Assembly (NCBI GenBank): GCA_003517285.1
Contig: DPAW01000026.1
Location: 1-9,038 of the forward strand
Direction: 5' to 3'
Source: Verrucomicrobiales bacterium
GTDB lineage: Bacteria > Verrucomicrobiota > Verrucomicrobiia > Limisphaerales > UBA1100
Length of the DNA: 9,038 nt
Shown: piece by piece, positions 6,346 to 9,038 of the stretch
Layout: each line of letters begins with the position of its first letter
Position numbering within the stretch: the stretch's first letter is position 1
Translations under genes and position numbers: made by a program
Notes under the pieces: model-generated
The model's database searches: none
What the model was told of the DNA's origin: nothing
Seen by the model: only the letters and a program-made list of their open reading frames with translations

Positions 6346-9038
6346 ATGGCAGAAAAGAGCGGGTTTAAAGTGGATTTACCAAAGGGCTTGCGGAACAAGC
6401 TTGCGTCCTTGCAGCGGAAATTATTCGTGGTGGACACCGCCATCGCGCTCAGTGGACTAATTGCCGGCTTGGTGGTGAGCTGGATGCTCGTGTATTTCTC
6501 CGATCGATTTTGGGAAACCCCATTTTGGGCGCGAGGCATTTTCGCTTTGGCAGGTGTGGCGGTTGCCGTCATTTTTGCTTGGCCATGGCTGCAACACTGG
6601 CTGTTTAACCGTCGCGACAATCGCGTGCTGGCTGCAATCGTACAGCGCAAGCACCGCCGGTTGGGGGATCGCTTAGTCAGTGCCGTGGAGCTGGCCGATC
6701 ATGAGCAACGCCCCGAGGATGTCTCCGAAGCCCTATGTCGGGCGGCGATTGAACAGATTGACCGCGAGTCCGAGCGATTTTCATTTAATGAAGCAGTCGC
6801 GACCCGCAAGCCGTTGATGTATTCACTGATGGCCATCTTCGTGTTGGCCGGCTTGTTTTTCACGGTCGACTTCACGCCGGACGCCAGCCTGAATGCACTC
6901 AAACGTTGGGCCTTGTCCAGCGAAGAGCGCTACACTTTTGTCGAGGAAGGCGGTCTACGTGTGGATGGTCGGGTACAGGTGGAAGGCGTATATTATGTGC
7001 CGCGCGGTGAAGAGTTTGCCCTGCAGTCCAAATACGCGTTTGCCGATGCGGGGAGCCAACAGCCGTTCTGGAAAGTTTTGGAACGGCAATGGAAATTCAC
7101 GAGCGCCTCAGCTGCCCGCGCGGATGATTTTTTGCGGGCTGAGTTAAATGTACAAACTGATTTGGCGAACACTTTCGAGACGTTGCTCCCGGACCCTTCG
7201 CAAGCCGTTCTTTCCAGCGGGAATAACCGTGACACTGCCGCCATGGAAAACGGCGAGGTCACGTATCAGATTCCCGGTCGCACTAAGAAACTAGAGTTGG
7301 CCCTGCGCATTGGTGATACCAAGCGTACCGTGACTATTCAGCCGGTGGCCCGGCCGAATGTGGAACTGCCCAAGGCCACGGTGAAATTCCCGGCCTATCT
7401 CCAATACGAAGACACGGGTCGTGAAGTACACGGCACGGTGTTCCCTTATCTTGAAGGCAGTCAGGTTCAGTTTTCCGCCCAAGCCACCCGCGAATTGAAT
7501 CAGGTGCGGTTGAAGCCCGTGCCCAATATTGGTGGCGAAATCGAGCCGGTCCAGTTGGATGTGAATGGGGATCAATTCAAGTCACAGTTTTTGGAATTGG
7601 ATGACTATCGTGAATTGGAGTTTACCTGGCGTGATGCCTACGGGATTGAGGGGGCGCAACCCTGGAAACTTTCACTGGAACGGCAGCCGGATAATCCGCC
7701 GCATCGCGTGGATTGCCCGGGGCAAGCACCGGTGGTGGCCATTCTGCTGGAGGAGGTTTTGGATATTCGGATGATGGCCGAGGATGATTATGGGTTGAAG
7801 ATGCTCTCCGCCGAATGGGAAGCCTTTCGCCGCGGTGAAACCAATCGGCTGGCGAATGGTGCCACCGTTTTACGGGAATTCGAACCGCGCAATCTGGCTG
7901 GTGATTCCACCTACCTGTTTGATCCGCGCAAACTCAAGCTGCAGGAAGGCATGATGGTGAACATTTACGCCGCGGCGCAGGATTATTATCGTAGCGAACG
8001 CACCAGTCGCTCGTTGCCATTTCAAGTTTATATTCTGAGCCCGGAAGAACACGCTCAGATCATTCAGCAGAATTTTGAAAGCAAGATGGCGGAATTGGAT
8101 GACCTCGTTCGCCGACAGGAAAACCTCCTTGAGGCCACTCGCGAGACTCAGCAAAAAGACGCCGAGCAAATGAAGAGCGATCTCACCGATAAACAAATCG
8201 GTCGGCAGGAACAGGAGCAAAGGGATATTGCCGATAATCTCAAGGAATTGGCTGACGATCTGGAAGAGCTTTCGAAGGAAGCCTTGAAGAACAAGGAGAT
8301 GGATCCCAATGACCTGGCTAAGATGGCCAAGGCCCAGCAGCAAATGCAAAACCTGTCCCAACAGGAAATGCAACAGGCCCAGCAGGCCTTGGCACAGGCT
8401 CAACAATCCCAGCAAAATCAGCAGGAACGTAAAGAGAACCTCGAGAAAGCCGAGCAGAAGGAAAAGGAGGCGCTCGATAAAATGAAGGAGATGCAGGAGG
8501 ACGCCAATGAAAGTGTGCAGGACATGTACGCCAACACTCTCGTGCTTCGCCTGCGCAAGATTGCGGAGTTTGAAGAAAAGATCGCCAAGGATTTTCTGGA
8601 AAACATCGGCCGCCTGATTGGTCGGAACATTGCGGATCTGGATGAGGATCTCAGGAGAATGATTAACGATGCCTACGGATACCAGGGATTAAACAGCCAG
8701 AAGGCTGCTGAATTGCAGGTTGAGATTGCGCGTTTTTATGACGCCACCCAAAGCGAGAAATTTGGCGAAGTCACTAAGCTGATGTCCGAGGTGCAGCCCT
8801 CGGAAAAAATGGATCGCCTCGCCGACCTTACCCTGCGAAACCAGACTAGTCGGGTCATGGGCGCCGCCAAGGAATTGGCCGGTCACTTCAATAAATGGGC
8901 CGATATTCTGGATCCCAAAAATGACGAGGATGGAGGAGATGGTGGTGAAGGCGGTGAAGGCGGTCAGCCGAACGAGGATTTGATTGAGCGCATGAGAGAA
9001 CTCCTGCGCCTACGACAGGCCGAGATAGATCTTCGCGA
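6346..9038 (+). CDS. DUF4175-like membrane protein, partial at 3' end
   Basis: An open frame runs without a stop from the ATG at 6346 to the window edge, giving 897 complete codons; the C-terminus is missing. Helices are predicted at about 28-50, 62-87 and 157-174. The first two bracket a short outer loop; residues 88-156, rich in Arg and carrying RLGDRLVSAVELA, should be cytoplasmic; everything after about 175 should be outside. Residues 175-560 are beta-rich and look like Ig-type domains. Residues about 566-740 are a long charged coiled coil with a glutamine-rich core, then a helical stretch (741-856), a Gly/acidic linker (860-873) and another helix (877 onward, RMRELLRLRQAEIDLR). The layout of two helices, a gap, a third helix, beta domains and a coiled coil matches the DUF4175/TIGR02302 type. 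A strong GGAGG precedes the ATG. The function of the family is unknown; membership is judged from layout and short motifs, so it is less certain than for the other genes. Confidence 0.88.
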   Translation, partial: MAEKSGFKVDLPKGLRNKLASLQRKLFVVDTAIALSGLIAGLVVSWMLVYFSDRFWETPFWARGIFALAGVAVAVIFAWPWLQHWLFNRRDNRVLAAIVQRKHRRLGDRLVSAVELADHEQRPEDVSEALCRAAIEQIDRESERFSFNEAVATRKPLMYSLMAIFVLAGLFFTVDFTPDASLNALKRWALSSEERYTFVEEGGLRVDGRVQVEGVYYVPRGEEFALQSKYAFADAGSQQPFWKVLERQWKFTSASAARADDFLRAELNVQTDLANTFETLLPDPSQAVLSSGNNRDTAAMENGEVTYQIPGRTKKLELALRIGDTKRTVTIQPVARPNVELPKATVKFPAYLQYEDTGREVHGTVFPYLEGSQVQFSAQATRELNQVRLKPVPNIGGEIEPVQLDVNGDQFKSQFLELDDYRELEFTWRDAYGIEGAQPWKLSLERQPDNPPHRVDCPGQAPVVAILLEEVLDIRMMAEDDYGLKMLSAEWEAFRRGETNRLANGATVLREFEPRNLAGDSTYLFDPRKLKLQEGMMVNIYAAAQDYYRSERTSRSLPFQVYILSPEEHAQIIQQNFESKMAELDDLVRRQENLLEATRETQQKDAEQMKSDLTDKQIGRQEQEQRDIADNLKELADDLEELSKEALKNKEMDPNDLAKMAKAQQQMQNLSQQEMQQAQQALAQAQQSQQNQQERKENLEKAEQKEKEALDKMKEMQEDANESVQDMYANTLVLRLRKIAEFEEKIAKDFLENIGRLIGRNIADLDEDLRRMINDAYGYQGLNSQKAAELQVEIARFYDATQSEKFGEVTKLMSEVQPSEKMDRLADLTLRNQTSRVMGAAKELAGHFNKWADILDPKNDEDGGDGGEGGEGGQPNEDLIERMRELLRLRQAEIDLR
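8335..8424 (+). repeat. Glutamine-rich coiled-coil coding tract
   Basis: Residues 664-693 of the DUF4175-like protein contain 17 glutamines in 30 positions, mixed with Ala, Met and Ser and coded by both CAG and CAA. The mixed codons argue against a simple recent CAG expansion. The tract is the core of a longer charged helix (about 566-740) that should lie outside the cytoplasm. Confidence 0.8.
8923..8964 (+). repeat. Gly/acidic linker with 9-base repeats
   Basis: GGTGAAGGC occurs twice in tandem (8944-8952 and 8953-8961), inside a run that codes for Gly, Asp and Glu only apart from one Asn (residues 860-873). It probably forms a flexible, strongly negative linker between two helical parts of the DUF4175-like protein, and could bind calcium or simply act as a spacer. 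Confidence 0.8.

Noticed and set aside
6893..7774. Short plus-strand open frames at 6893 and 7565
   Set aside because: They lie in another frame inside the continuous 897-codon DUF4175-like reading frame.
7870..8415. Leucine-rich minus-strand open frame that resembles a membrane protein
   Set aside because: The leucine runs come from reading the Gln codons (CAG, CAA) of the coiled coil backwards, so the apparent hydrophobic helices are an artefact.
8335..8424. Possible CRISPR-like or microsatellite array in the CAG/CAA tract
   Set aside because: There is no regular repeat and spacer pattern, codons are mixed, and the frame is kept through the tract.

Overview
The window is one densely packed plus-strand block of five genes and almost nothing else. 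In order they are: a MoxR-family AAA+ ATPase (5-1093), a soluble DUF58/vWA-like protein (1112-2023), a BatA-like membrane protein with a vWA domain (2020-4113), a second membrane protein with a vWA and a glutamine-amidotransferase-like domain (4113-6329), and a large DUF4175/TIGR02302-like membrane protein with a glutamine-rich coiled coil (from 6346, still open at 9038). The junctions are an 18-base gap, a 4-base overlap, a 1-base overlap and a 16-base gap, so the set is very probably one operon with translational coupling in the middle. No RNA gene, mobile element, CRISPR array, promoter or terminator can be supported. No non-coding stretch is longer than 18 bases. The promoter and possibly the true first codon of the ATPase lie left of the window, and the end of the fifth gene lies right of it.

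The organism cannot be fixed from the sequence alone. The order MoxR, DUF58, BatA-like vWA, vWA with GATase-like domain, DUF4175-like, together with medium-high GC and mixed ATG/GTG/TTG starts, is what I would expect from the Planctomycetes-Verrucomicrobia-Chlamydiae group, most likely a Verrucomicrobiota member. This is inference from gene order and protein style.

Family knowledge suggests how the genes work together. MoxR ATPases are chaperone-like motors that act with vWA proteins through a metal-binding MIDAS site, often to mature or assemble a complex, and related Bat (Bacteroides aerotolerance) loci are linked to the cell envelope and stress. Here the ATPase and DUF58 protein have no membrane segment and should be cytoplasmic. 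The next three proteins each carry three predicted membrane helices and place most of their mass outside the cytoplasm. A reasonable model is a cytoplasmic motor plus adaptor acting on a three-protein membrane complex. The substrate is unknown and nothing in the window names it.

I found no clear proof of a new system. The points most worth following are the membrane layout of the three large proteins, the cysteine cluster at the DUF58 metal site, the amidotransferase-like fold without a visible catalytic triad, and the unusual Q-rich coiled coil and Gly/acidic linker of the last protein.
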